From contig JAPWKC010000004.1 in the NCBI GenBank assembly GCA_028283725.1, positions 124,001 through 188,000 on the forward strand: a stretch of DNA of 64,000 bases, in the 5' to 3' direction. Shown here one piece after another: positions 31,017-41,213 of this stretch. The first letter of the stretch is position 1. Each line of letters opens with the position of its first letter. The notes under the pieces were generated by a model. It was not told the DNA's origin. It ran no database searches and saw nothing but the letters and a program-made list of their open reading frames with translations. Made by a program: the position numbers and the translations under genes. The DNA comes from Neorhizobium sp. (GTDB lineage: Bacteria; Pseudomonadota; Alphaproteobacteria; Rhizobiales; Rhizobiaceae).

Positions 31017-31152
31017 CTTTGGGCGCGTCGATGACGTCACCCGATGCGATGTCTCTTAGGCCAAGGCCGAGCGGAATTACAAGAAAATACCGCGTTCGAC
31101 CCGACCCTTGGCGATATCCTCTCGTAATCTAGCAAGGGAATGTCGGCAGGCA

Positions 31153-32319
31153 ATGGCGCGCACGCGAACATATCTGGACTGGAACGCGACGGCACCGCTT
31201 TCGGCGGTGGCGCGAGCCGCCATGATGACGGCGCTGGACCTGCCCGGCAATGCCTCCTCCGTGCATAACGAAGGCCGGGCCGCGCGCTCGGCTGTCGACC
31301 GTGCCCGCCGCCAGGTCGCGACGCTGGTCGGCGCCGAGCCGACGCATGTGACGTTTACCAGCGGTGCGACGGAAGCTGCCAATCACGTGTTGACGCCGAA
31401 TTTCCGCATGGGCAAGTCACCGCTCGCGGTTTCAAGGCTTTACGTCTCTGCCGTCGAGCATCCGGCGGTGCGTGAGGGTGGCCGGTTCGCAGCCGATCAG
31501 GTGAGCGAGGTCGCGGTGACGCCGGCCGGCATCATCGATCTTGGGGCGCTTGAGGCGATGTTGCAGGCGCATGACCGGTCGCAGGGTCTGCCGATGGTGG
31601 CGGTGATGCTCGTCAATAACGAGACGGGTATTCTACAGCCGGTGGCGGACGCGGCCCGCATCACGCATGCGCATGGCGGGCTGATGATCTGCGACGTAAC
31701 GCAGGCGGTCGGTCGCATGCCGGTCGATATCGCAGCTCTCGATGCGGATTTCCTGTTCTTCTCCTCGCACAAGATCGGCGGGCCGAAAGGGGTTGGCGCT
31801 CTGGTCAGTCGTGGGGAGGTCTTGATGCCGGCACCGCTGATCCGCGGCGGCGGCCAGGAAAAGGGGCACCGCTCGGGGACCGAGAATTTCTACAGCGTCG
31901 TCGGTTTTGGCGCGGCGGCGGAATTTGCGGCCACCGCGATCACGGAACGGAATGAGGCGATAGCGGCCTTGCGCGATCATCTGGAGCGTGAAATGCGCCT
32001 CGCTGCCGCCGACGTCGTCATCCATGGCGCGGATGTGGCGCGCGCACCGAATACGTCCTTCTTCACCCTTCCGGGCTTGAAGGCGGAGACCGGGCAGATC
32101 GCCTTCGATATCGAGGGCGTGTCCTTGTCCGCCGGATCTGCCTGCTCGTCCGGCAAGGTGGGCGAAAGCTACGTGCTGACGGCGATGGGGCAGGACCCGA
32201 AGACGGGCGCATTGCGGATCTCGCTCGGGCCCGAAACGACCGGCGACGACATTGCGCGGGTGATTGCGGCCTTTGCCAGGATTGCCGGGCGCCGTAAGCT
32301 TGCAGATACCGCGGCATAG
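31153..32319 (+). CDS. sufS2: Cysteine desulfurase, NifS/IscS type (SufS2)
   Basis: This 388-aa PLP enzyme takes sulfur from cysteine for Fe-S cluster assembly. MARTRTYLDWNATAPLS is the NifS-like N-terminus. HKIGGPKGVGALV holds the PLP lysine (near 202). GGGQEKGHRSGTEN and SAGSACSSGKVGESYVL carry the catalytic-Cys loop of group I desulfurases. The start is ATG 31153; the frame is open to 31108. It is the first gene of the suf cluster, as in Agrobacterium sufS2BCDS1XA, and follows Irr/RirA-like sites. Confidence 0.93.
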   Translation: MARTRTYLDWNATAPLSAVARAAMMTALDLPGNASSVHNEGRAARSAVDRARRQVATLVGAEPTHVTFTSGATEAANHVLTPNFRMGKSPLAVSRLYVSAVEHPAVREGGRFAADQVSEVAVTPAGIIDLGALEAMLQAHDRSQGLPMVAVMLVNNETGILQPVADAARITHAHGGLMICDVTQAVGRMPVDIAALDADFLFFSSHKIGGPKGVGALVSRGEVLMPAPLIRGGGQEKGHRSGTENFYSVVGFGAAAEFAATAITERNEAIAALRDHLEREMRLAAADVVIHGADVARAPNTSFFTLPGLKAETGQIAFDIEGVSLSAGSACSSGKVGESYVLTAMGQDPKTGALRISLGPETTGDDIARVIAAFARIAGRRKLADTAA

Positions 32320-32472
32320 CGGCGGCCAAAATTGCGGAAACGCAAATTTCCGCTTGCCAAAAGGTGTTAAAACCGCCTTCTGGCGCCTACATAAGGGCGA
32401 AATTCAGACCTTCGCCGACAAGACGACCAAGACGATGCATTGCCGGAAGTTGAACCGGCAAGAATTGGGAGA

Positions 32473-33947
<1,475 letters not shown>

Positions 33948-33948
<1 letters not shown>

Positions 33949-34169
33949 TGAACGAGAAAGTCGAGAATCTCATTCTGGAGCACCTGCGTGCAATGCGTAC
34001 CGATATCGCTTCCGTGAAGGAAGAGATGGTCGGGATGCGGGCCGAGATGCGGTCGATGAAGCAGCATATGGCTGCCTTCATGTCGCATGAAGCCGCACAA
34101 GACGGCGACATCGCCGCCGTCAAGCTTCAGCTCGAGCGGATCGGCAAACGACTGGACATCGTGGAGTGA
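33948..34169 (+). CDS. Small coiled-coil protein between sufB and sufC
   Basis: This 73-aa charged, helical protein reads MNEKVENLILEHLRAMRTD, EEMVGMRAEMRSMKQHM and DIAAVKLQLERIGKRLDIVE. There is no catalytic or metal motif and no cysteine, so it is not itself a cluster carrier. Start and stop codons overlap sufB (TAATG), which makes translational coupling likely. It resembles the 91-aa protein in the pur block in pattern and in how it sits between operon genes. It could be an accessory partner of Suf proteins or a small mobile coiled-coil gene. Confidence 0.75.
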
Positions 34170-34227
34170 GCCGGTCGGCGCAAAGCGCCGCGCCACTTCA
34201 TCAGAGAAACAAAGATTGGAAAACGAC

Positions 34228-34983
34228 ATGCTCGAAATCAAGAACCTGCACGCCCGCATCGCCGAGGATGGCACCGAGATCATCCGTGGTCTGAACCTCA
34301 CCGTGAAGGCCGGCGAAGTCGCTGCCATCATGGGGCCGAACGGCTCTGGCAAGTCGACGCTGTCCTATATCCTGTCGGGCCGCGAGGACTACGAAGTCAC
34401 CGAGGGCGAGATCCTTTTGAACGGCGAGAACATTCTCGAACTCGACCCGGCAGAGCGTGCCGCCAAGGGCGTGTTCCTCGCTTTCCAGTATCCGGTCGAA
34501 ATTCCGGGCGTGGCGACGATGCAGTTCCTCAAGGTTGCGATGAACGAGCAGCGCAAGGCCCGCGGCGAAGCCGAACTGACGACGCCGGACTTCCTGCGCC
34601 GCGTCAAGGAAGTCGCCGCCGACCTGAAGATCAACATGGACATGCTGAAGCGCCCGCTCAATGTCGGCTTTTCCGGCGGTGAGAAGAAGCGCGCTGAAAT
34701 CCTGCAGATGGCTCTGCTCGAACCGCAGCTGTGCATTCTCGACGAGACCGATTCGGGCCTCGACATTGATGCGCTGAAGATCGTCGCTGACGGCGTGAAT
34801 GCCCTGAAGTCGCCGGATCGCGCCACGATCGTCATCACCCACTATCAGCGCCTGCTCGACTATATCGTGCCGGATACGGTCCATGTTCTCTACAAGGGCC
34901 AGATCATCCGCACCGGCGACAAGGATCTGGCACTGGAACTCGAGGCGAACGGCTATGCCGACGTCATCGGGCAAGCGGCCTGA
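34228..34983 (+). CDS. sufC: Fe-S cluster assembly ATPase SufC
   Basis: This 251-aa ABC-type ATPase drives the SufBCD scaffold. Walker A is GPNGSGKSTLSYILSG (near residue 37). The signature motif is GFSGGEKKRAEI and Walker B LCILDETDSGLDIDALK, as in all SufC. The start is ATG 34228 (MLEIKNLHARI). It lies 58 bp after the small coiled-coil gene and 22 bp before sufD. Confidence 0.98.
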   Translation: MLEIKNLHARIAEDGTEIIRGLNLTVKAGEVAAIMGPNGSGKSTLSYILSGREDYEVTEGEILLNGENILELDPAERAAKGVFLAFQYPVEIPGVATMQFLKVAMNEQRKARGEAELTTPDFLRRVKEVAADLKINMDMLKRPLNVGFSGGEKKRAEILQMALLEPQLCILDETDSGLDIDALKIVADGVNALKSPDRATIVITHYQRLLDYIVPDTVHVLYKGQIIRTGDKDLALELEANGYADVIGQAA

Positions 34984-35005
34984 TCGGCCGGGGAAGGATG
35001 GTCTC

Positions 35006-36280
35006 ATGAACATGCAGACAACCACCCGGCTGACGACGGCCGAGGCCGCGCTCGTCGAGGCATTCGGTGCGCAGGTCGGCGATCTTCCGGGCAATGGCGC
35101 CGTGATCGGCACCCGCGACCGGCTGCTCGATGACCTCAAGAAATCAGGCCTTCCGACCCGCCGGATCGAATCCTGGCACTATACGGACCTGAAGAACCTT
35201 TTCCGCGAGGTTCCCGAGGCCAATGGCAGCGCCGGCGTCAGCGCCGTGGCGCCGTTGATCGCAGGATCGTCGGTCTTGACCGTCCTGCAGGGCGAGGCCG
35301 ATGCGAAGGTCCATGCGGAAGGCTTTTCCGTTTCGGCATACAAGGATGCGCTCTCCGATGGCAGTGCGGTCAAGGGTCTGACGGCGCTCGACAAGGACGA
35401 TGCGATCGGCCGGATCAACGGCAGTTTCGTCCGCGACGGTTTTTCTCTGTCGGTACCGGCCGGTGCTGACCTTGCCGATCCGATCGAGATCCAGGCGCTG
35501 CACGCCGGCGGCCAGATCCATACGCGTTTCCCGGCCGTTTTCGGCGCCGGTGCCAAGGCGACGATCATCGAACGTCACCGGGCGGAGACGGATGCCGCAG
35601 CGCTTGTGTCCTCGATCAGTGACATTGCACTCGAAGACGGCGCAGAAGTCACCTGGATCCTGCTGCAGCAGCAGGGTGCAGCCGATACCCATCTCGGCCA
35701 GATCCGTGTGTCGCTCGGCAAGGATGCCAAGCTTCGTCTCTACGTCATCAATGCCGGCGGCAAGCTGGTGCGTCAGGAACTGCGCATCGAAGTCGAAGGC
35801 GAGGGCGCGGACCTGACGCTGCGTGGCGTCAACCTGCTCGGTGGCGATACCCACACGGATGTGACGCTGGTGCTTGGCCATAACGTGCCGCATACGACCT
35901 CGACCGAGACGATCCGCAATGTCCTGTTCGACCGTGCGAGCGGCGTGTTCCAGGGCATGATCAAGGTCGCGCCGGACGCCCAGAAGACCGATGCCAAGAT
36001 GGCGTGCAACACGCTTCTGATGTCGGACGATGCCGATTTTTCGGTCAAGCCGGAACTGGAGATCTTTGCCGACGACGTGATCTGTGGCCACGGCGCTACC
36101 GTGTCCGATATCGATCGCAACCATCTCTTCTACCTGATGGCGCGCGGCGTTCCGGAGAACAAGGCGCGTGCCATGCTGGTCAATGCCTTCGTCGCCGAAA
36201 TCGCCGAAGAACTGGAAGACGAAAAGCTGGTGGCGCCGCTGGAAGAGCTGATTTCGGACTGGCTCGACAAGCACGCCTGA
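35006..36280 (+). CDS. sufD: Fe-S cluster assembly protein SufD
   Basis: This 424-aa protein is the SufB partner in the scaffold complex. The N-terminal domain includes RRIESWHYTDLKNLFRE. The C-terminal beta-helix ends with MACNTLLMSDDADFSVKPELEIFADDVICGHGATVSDIDRNHLFYLMARGVPENKARAMLV, the conserved SufD/SufB block with the interface His. It starts MNMQTTTRLTTAE at 35006. Confidence 0.97.
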   Translation: MNMQTTTRLTTAEAALVEAFGAQVGDLPGNGAVIGTRDRLLDDLKKSGLPTRRIESWHYTDLKNLFREVPEANGSAGVSAVAPLIAGSSVLTVLQGEADAKVHAEGFSVSAYKDALSDGSAVKGLTALDKDDAIGRINGSFVRDGFSLSVPAGADLADPIEIQALHAGGQIHTRFPAVFGAGAKATIIERHRAETDAAALVSSISDIALEDGAEVTWILLQQQGAADTHLGQIRVSLGKDAKLRLYVINAGGKLVRQELRIEVEGEGADLTLRGVNLLGGDTHTDVTLVLGHNVPHTTSTETIRNVLFDRASGVFQGMIKVAPDAQKTDAKMACNTLLMSDDADFSVKPELEIFADDVICGHGATVSDIDRNHLFYLMARGVPENKARAMLVNAFVAEIAEELEDEKLVAPLEELISDWLDKHA

Positions 36281-36318
36281 CAAGCACACCTGACAGGCAG
36301 GCAGACGTCGCTTCCGTC

Positions 36319-36387
36319 ATGCTCGGGCCTGACCCGAGCATCTGTCCACGTTCGATGTGGTTGGATCCTCGGGACAAGCCCGAGGAT
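36319..36387. repeat. RIME-like intergenic palindromic element
   Basis: Two hairpins lie in tandem: ATGCTCGGG/CCCGAGCAT (36319-36341) and ATCCTCGGG/CCCGAGGAT (36365-36387). The make-up and the GTCATGCTCGGGCCTGACCCGAG context look like the dispersed intergenic mosaic elements of rhizobia. It lies inside the suf operon, between sufD and sufS, where it could modulate mRNA stability or cause partial termination. Confidence 0.65.
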
Positions 36388-36428
36388 GGCGCCGTGAAAC
36401 GCCTGAACGGATATGAGAGGGCCAGAGA

Positions 36429-37673
36429 ATGGACCAGACCACCCCGGCAGTTCCCTATGACGTCGAAGCCATCCGGCGGGATTTTCCGATCCTGTCGACA
36501 TTGGTGCATGGCAACAAGCCGCTGGTCTATCTCGATAACGGCGCCTCATCGCAGAAGCCGCAATCGGTGATCGACGCGATCAGCCATGCCTATTCTAATG
36601 AATATGCGAACGTCCATCGCGGCCTGCATTATCTCTCGAATGCGGCCACCGATGCCTATGAGGCGGCGCGCGAAAAGGTGCGGCGGTTCCTCAATGCCGG
36701 GTCGGTGGACGAGATCGTCTTCACCAAGAACTCGACCGAGGCGATCAACACGGTCGCCTACGGTTACGGCATGCCGCATATCGGCGAAGGCGACGAAATC
36801 GTCATCACGATCATGGAGCACCACTCCAACATCGTGCCGTGGCATTTCATCCGCGAACGCCAGGGCGCCAAGATCGTCTGGGTGCCCGTCGATGACGATG
36901 GCGCGTTTCATATCGAGGATTTCGAGAAGGCGCTGACGGAGAAGACCAAGCTGGTCGCCATCACCCATATGTCGAATGCGCTCGGCACGATCGTGCCGGT
37001 GAAAGAGGTCTGCCGGATCGCGCATGAGCGCGGCATCCCGGTCCTCGTCGATGGCAGCCAGGGCGCCGTCCATATGCCGGTCGACGTGAAGGACATCGAC
37101 TGCGACTGGTATGTGATGACCGGCCACAAGCTCTACGGCCCGTCGGGTATCGGCGTGCTCTACGGCAAGATGGACCGGCTGAAAGAGATGCGGCCGTTCC
37201 AGGGCGGCGGCGAGATGATCATCGACGTGTCGGAAGATATCGTGACCTATAACGACCCGCCGCATCGTTTCGAGGCCGGCACACCGCCCATCGTGCAGGC
37301 GATCGGTCTCGGGTATGCGCTCGACTATATGGAGACGGTCGGACGCGCTGCGATCGCACGCCATGAGGCGGAGTTGACGACCTATGCGGCGGAGCGTCTG
37401 CGGGCGGTGAATTCGCTGCGCGTGATCGGCAATGCGCCCGACAAGGGCGGCATATTCTCGTTCGAGCTTGCCGGCATCCATGCGCATGACATCTCGATGG
37501 TGATCGACCGGCGGGGCGTTGCAGTTCGTGCCGGCACGCATTGTGCAATGCCGCTCTTGAAACGCTTCGGCGTCACCTCCACATGCCGGGCATCCTTCGG
37601 CATGTATAATACCAAAGCCGAAGTGGATGCGCTGGCCGATGCCCTCGACTATGCGCGCAACTTCTTTGCCTGA
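36429..37673 (+). CDS. sufS: Cysteine desulfurase SufS
   Basis: This 414-aa PLP-dependent group II desulfurase contains YLDNGASSQKPQSVIDA, EHHSNIVPWH, MTGHKLYGPSGIGVLYG (PLP Lys near 235), GGGEMI and RAGTHCAMPLLKRFGV (catalytic Cys near 370). Group II enzymes normally need a SufE/SufU-type partner to move sulfur; none is seen in this window. It is the second desulfurase of the operon, so both types are encoded here. Confidence 0.96.
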   Translation: MDQTTPAVPYDVEAIRRDFPILSTLVHGNKPLVYLDNGASSQKPQSVIDAISHAYSNEYANVHRGLHYLSNAATDAYEAAREKVRRFLNAGSVDEIVFTKNSTEAINTVAYGYGMPHIGEGDEIVITIMEHHSNIVPWHFIRERQGAKIVWVPVDDDGAFHIEDFEKALTEKTKLVAITHMSNALGTIVPVKEVCRIAHERGIPVLVDGSQGAVHMPVDVKDIDCDWYVMTGHKLYGPSGIGVLYGKMDRLKEMRPFQGGGEMIIDVSEDIVTYNDPPHRFEAGTPPIVQAIGLGYALDYMETVGRAAIARHEAELTTYAAERLRAVNSLRVIGNAPDKGGIFSFELAGIHAHDISMVIDRRGVAVRAGTHCAMPLLKRFGVTSTCRASFGMYNTKAEVDALADALDYARNFFA

Positions 37674-37699
37674 CTTTTGAAAGCGACCGGGGAATTTCC

Positions 37700-38083
37700 A
37701 TGGCGATGGACGACGACCAGATACCGAAGTGGGATGCGCGGGAAGGGATTATCCAGTCCGCTATTCCTCAGGACGAACTGGAGCGGCTGAGCGATGATAT
37801 CATCGCTGCGCTGAAGACCGTCTACGACCCGGAAATCCCGGCGGATATTTTCGAGCTTGGCCTGATCTACAAGATCGATGTCGAGGACGATCGGATGGTC
37901 AAGGTCGAGATGACGCTGACCGCGCCGGGTTGCCCCGTGGCCGGCGAAATGCCCGGCTGGGTGGAGAACGCCGTCGGCGCCGTCGAAGGTGTCTCGGGCG
38001 TAACCGTCTCGATGACCTTCGATCCGCCATGGACGCCGGAGCGCATGTCTGAAGAGGCACAGGTCGCCGTCGGCTGGTATTAA
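37700..38083 (+). CDS. sufT: SUF system Fe-S assembly protein SufT (DUF59/MIP18 family)
   Basis: This 127-aa protein has the MIP18/PaaD-like domain: IIAALKTVYDPEIPADIFELGLIYKIDVEDD, then MTLTAPGCPVAGEMPGWVENAV with the reactive Cys near 75, and FDPPWTPERMSEEA. The family acts in Fe-S cluster maturation or delivery. This is the X gene of sufS2BCDS1XA. It lies 26 bp after sufS. Confidence 0.92.
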   Translation: MAMDDDQIPKWDAREGIIQSAIPQDELERLSDDIIAALKTVYDPEIPADIFELGLIYKIDVEDDRMVKVEMTLTAPGCPVAGEMPGWVENAVGAVEGVSGVTVSMTFDPPWTPERMSEEAQVAVGWY

Positions 38084-38217
38084 GGCGGTTCGATGAACAT
38101 CGAACGATGATCGCGAGAGGCGTGTTCGACGGCATTGAACACTCTTCGAAAACCTCTTAGAATTAGCCTTATCGAAACGCCGGGCCTTGACCCCGGTCGT
38201 GGAAGGAGAATGAGCCG

Positions 38218-38610
38218 ATGGGCTTTGCAGTGATGACCATGACCGATGCTGCGGCAGCGCGCGTCAACCAGATCGTAGCGAATGCGGATGCCGGCACAAA
38301 GGGTATCCGCGTCGGGATCAAGAAGGGCGGCTGCGCCGGCATGGAATATACGGTCGATCTCGTGACCGAACCGAATGCCAAGGACGATCTGATCGCCCGT
38401 GACGGCGCTCAGGTCTGGATCGAGCCTTCCGCCGTGCTCTATCTGCTGGGCACGCAGATGGATTTCGAGACGACCAAGATGCGGTCCGGCTTTACCTTCG
38501 TCAATCCGAACCAGACATCGGCCTGTGGCTGTGGTGAATCGGTCGAACTGAAGCCTGCGGATCTGGCAGCGCTTGCCAAGCAGCGCGAAGCCGCCGCTCA
38601 CGCCGGCTGA
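38218..38610 (+). CDS. sufA: A-type Fe-S cluster carrier SufA
   Basis: This 130-aa HesB/IscA-family carrier has three conserved cysteines: GGCAGMEY (near 41) and SACGCGES (near 106 and 108). It receives clusters from SufBCD and hands them to target proteins. GGAG precedes ATG 38218. It is the last gene of the operon, followed by a strong terminator. Confidence 0.96.
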   Translation: MGFAVMTMTDAAAARVNQIVANADAGTKGIRVGIKKGGCAGMEYTVDLVTEPNAKDDLIARDGAQVWIEPSAVLYLLGTQMDFETTKMRSGFTFVNPNQTSACGCGESVELKPADLAALAKQREAAAHAG

Positions 38611-38645
38611 CCGGCAACGCCTTCGCCAAGATCACACACGATACG

Positions 38646-38669
38646 AACCCGGCCCAGGCCGGGTTTTTT
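38646..38669 (+). terminator. Rho-independent terminator of the suf operon
   Basis: AACCCGGCC pairs with GGCCGGGTT across CA, followed by six T. It also closes off panE, which converges from the other side. Confidence 0.85.
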
Positions 38670-38670
38670 G

Positions 38671-39588
38671 TTATGCAGAGAGCGATGCGGTCTCGGCATT
38701 GGCATCGCTTATCGATTTCAGGAGCGCCAGCATGGCGGCATTGAGTGGTGTCGCGATGGCGTGCTTGCGTGCCGCTGAAACGACCGCACCATTAAGGGCC
38801 TCGATTTCCAGTGGGCGGCCGGCGAGGCAATCGAAATACATCGAAGTGCCGGCTTCCGAGGGATAGCCGAGCAATGTCTCGAAAATCCGTTCCGCCTCGT
38901 CCGATTCGAGATCTGCGCCTTCGGCGCGACCGACAGCAACGGCTTCCCGCAGAATGCCAAGGCAAAGATCGTGCAGATCCTTGCGATGGAAAACACCGAT
39001 ACGCTGGCGGGTGAGGGCTGTCACCGGATTGGCGATCACGTTGATCAGAAGCTTGCGCCACTGGAAGGTGACGAAGGCGTCGCTTTTTCCGACGTCGATC
39101 GGCGTGCCGGCCAAGAGAGCGGCAAACTCGTCGGCGACAGGGCCTGCGGGGACAAGAAGGTCATGGCCGCGGATATGGCGCAGGCGCATGTGATCATGGG
39201 CGATCCGCTCGCCGTTGTAATAGACGATGGCGGGGAGAATGCCTGCCGAGCCCGCGTGGGGCGACACGCGCTCGGCATGGCCGATGCCGTTCTGGAGAAC
39301 GGCGACACGCGTCTGCGGCCCGCACAGCCGGGCCAGCCATGGTGCGACCGACGCCGTGTCCTGGGCCTTGGTGCAGAGGAGGACCCAATCGACAACCGTC
39401 GCCGCTGCCGGTTCGACGAGCGTCGTCAGTTGCACGCGGCTCACGTCATCGCCGTGTTCGAAGGTGAGGGCGCCGATCGGCCGCCTGGCGCAGGCGATCA
39501 CATCGTGTCGACCGGAGAGCGCGAGACAGGCTGCGGCAACGCCGCCAATCCCGCCGAGCCCGACCACTGCAATCGTCCGTTTCGCCAT
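38671..39588 (-). CDS. panE: 2-dehydropantoate 2-reductase family protein
   Basis: This 305-aa NADPH-dependent enzyme is of the ApbA/PanE fold. The N-terminus TIAVVGLGGIGGVAAACLALSGRH is the Rossmann motif. VLLCTKAQDT and VLQNGIGHAERV follow. The C-terminal helical domain has KLLINVIANPVTALTRQRIG with the catalytic Lys, and EIEALNGAVVSAARKHAIATPLN. It makes pantoate for coenzyme A, or a related 2-hydroxyacid, since many rhizobia have several paralogues. Confidence 0.88.
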   Translation of the reverse strand: MAKRTIAVVGLGGIGGVAAACLALSGRHDVIACARRPIGALTFEHGDDVSRVQLTTLVEPAAATVVDWVLLCTKAQDTASVAPWLARLCGPQTRVAVLQNGIGHAERVSPHAGSAGILPAIVYYNGERIAHDHMRLRHIRGHDLLVPAGPVADEFAALLAGTPIDVGKSDAFVTFQWRKLLINVIANPVTALTRQRIGVFHRKDLHDLCLGILREAVAVGRAEGADLESDEAERIFETLLGYPSEAGTSMYFDCLAGRPLEIEALNGAVVSAARKHAIATPLNAAMLALLKSISDANAETASLSA

Positions 39589-39700
39589 CGCCCGCTCCCT
39601 TCGACCTGAGGGACCATCCTATGGGGCCGGCATGACATTTGAAATGCCGGAGGGCCGACTTCCGGTACGGTCTTTTGTGATTGCGGCGCGGTGACAGCGG

Positions 39701-41134
39701 TTACGCGCGCAGCGCCTTGTAGGCGGCAAGCGCGCGGTCGCGGGCAAAGCCATGGTCGATAACAGGCCTCGGATACGTCACGCCGAGCGTAATTCCGGCC
39801 TTTTCGAGGACATGGGCGGGCGCCTCGAAGGGGCGATGGATATGTTTCCGTTCGAGCTTTTGCAATTCCGGCACATAGGTTTTGACGTAGTCGCCGTCGG
39901 GATCGAATTTCTCGCCCTGCAGGATCGGGTTGAAAATGCGGAAGAAGGGCGAAGCATCGGCGCCACAGCCCGCCACCCATTGCCAGTTGGCGGCGTTGTT
40001 GGCGGGATCGGCATCGACGAGCGTGTCGCGAAACCATTTTTCACCGCGGCGCCAGTCGATCATCAGGTCCTTGATCAGGAAGGAGGCAGCGATCATGCGG
40101 ACGCGATTGTGCATGAACCCGGTCTGCCAGAGCTGCCGCATGCCTGCATCGACGATCGGATAGCCGGTCCTGCCTTTGGTCCAGGCGATGAAGCCCTTCT
40201 CGTCGCTCTGCCACGGGAAACCGTCGAAGCCGTCGCTCCAGTTGGTTTCGTCGAGATCGGGCTGCTCAATCAGGAGACTGTAGCAGAAATCCCGCCATGC
40301 CAGCTCGCGGCGGAAATGGCCGACCTCCTCGGCCGCCCTATTCGGCTGGCCGCTCGTGGCGTGCCAGATCCGGGCAGGCGAAATCTCGCCGAGCGCCAGA
40401 TGCGGCGAAAGCAGCGAGGTTGCATCGACGGACGGCAGGTCGCGACCGCGCTTGTAATCGTGCAATTCGCGATCGATGAAATCCTCCAGCCGTTCCGCAG
40501 CGCCGGCCTCTCCGGGTGTCCAGTGATCGGAAAAGCCCAAAGCCCAATTGGGTCTGGTCGGCAGAAGCTTCCAGCCATCGAGCCCTTCGGATTTCGGGAA
40601 ATGGTCTGGGGCAGGAACGGCGTCCGGTGCGTCGATCGGCGGGTGCGTCTCCTGAAGTCTTTGCATGGCATTCCAGAAGGGCGTGAATACCTTGAACGGG
40701 TTTCCCGATCCGGTGCGGATCGATTTCGGATCATGCAGCAACTGGCCATGGAAAGCGCGAATGGCGATGCCCTTTTCTTTGAGCGCAATGGCGATATCGC
40801 GATCGATCAGGGTCCGTTCATAGGCGCGGTTGACATAGACAGCAGACGCGCCCGTGCGCTCTGCCATGTCGCTCAGGACGTCCTGCGCCTTGCCAGATGC
40901 GAGGATCAAGTCACTGCCGAGCGACTTCAGCTGCGCCTTCAGCCCGGCGAGCGAATGGTGCAGCCACCATTCCTGAGCGCCGCCCAGCGGCCCGACATTT
41001 CTCAGATCGTCCGGTTCGCGGATATAGACGGGGATGACCGGACCACCGGCGTCGATTGCCGCGTGGAGCGCCGCGTTGTCATCGAGGCGCAGATCCTTGC
41101 GGAACCACAGAATGCTCGGCTTGTGATCGGCCAC
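39701..41134 (-). CDS. phrB: Deoxyribodipyrimidine photolyase
   Basis: This 477-aa flavoprotein repairs UV pyrimidine dimers with light. The N-terminal antenna domain starts ADHKPSILWFRKDLRLDDNAAL. The FAD-binding C-terminal half contains TSLLSPHLALGEISPARIW, RELAWRDFCYSLL, GYPIVDAGMRQLWQTGFMHNRVRMI and ASPFFRIFNP. I choose the GTG at 41134 because AAAGGAGACGACC precedes it; the longer frame to 41167 would start within a palindrome. It belongs to the class I CPD branch by pattern. Confidence 0.95.
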   Translation of the reverse strand: MADHKPSILWFRKDLRLDDNAALHAAIDAGGPVIPVYIREPDDLRNVGPLGGAQEWWLHHSLAGLKAQLKSLGSDLILASGKAQDVLSDMAERTGASAVYVNRAYERTLIDRDIAIALKEKGIAIRAFHGQLLHDPKSIRTGSGNPFKVFTPFWNAMQRLQETHPPIDAPDAVPAPDHFPKSEGLDGWKLLPTRPNWALGFSDHWTPGEAGAAERLEDFIDRELHDYKRGRDLPSVDATSLLSPHLALGEISPARIWHATSGQPNRAAEEVGHFRRELAWRDFCYSLLIEQPDLDETNWSDGFDGFPWQSDEKGFIAWTKGRTGYPIVDAGMRQLWQTGFMHNRVRMIAASFLIKDLMIDWRRGEKWFRDTLVDADPANNAANWQWVAGCGADASPFFRIFNPILQGEKFDPDGDYVKTYVPELQKLERKHIHRPFEAPAHVLEKAGITLGVTYPRPVIDHGFARDRALAAYKALRA

Positions 41135-41146
41135 GGTCGTCTCCTT

Positions 41147-41167
41147 TTGGGGCATGTCATGCCCCAA
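41147..41167. promoter_or_regulatory. Perfect palindrome at the phrB ribosome site
   Basis: TTGGGGCATG and CATGCCCCAA face each other with one central base. The left half abuts the phrB Shine-Dalgarno AAAAGGAG. It could be an operator or an mRNA hairpin affecting phrB translation. It has no T-tract that would make it a clear terminator for moeA. Confidence 0.5.
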
Positions 41168-41213
41168 GCTACGGATTCTGTTCGGATTCGGATCAGTCAG
41201 GCGCGCCGGAAAA

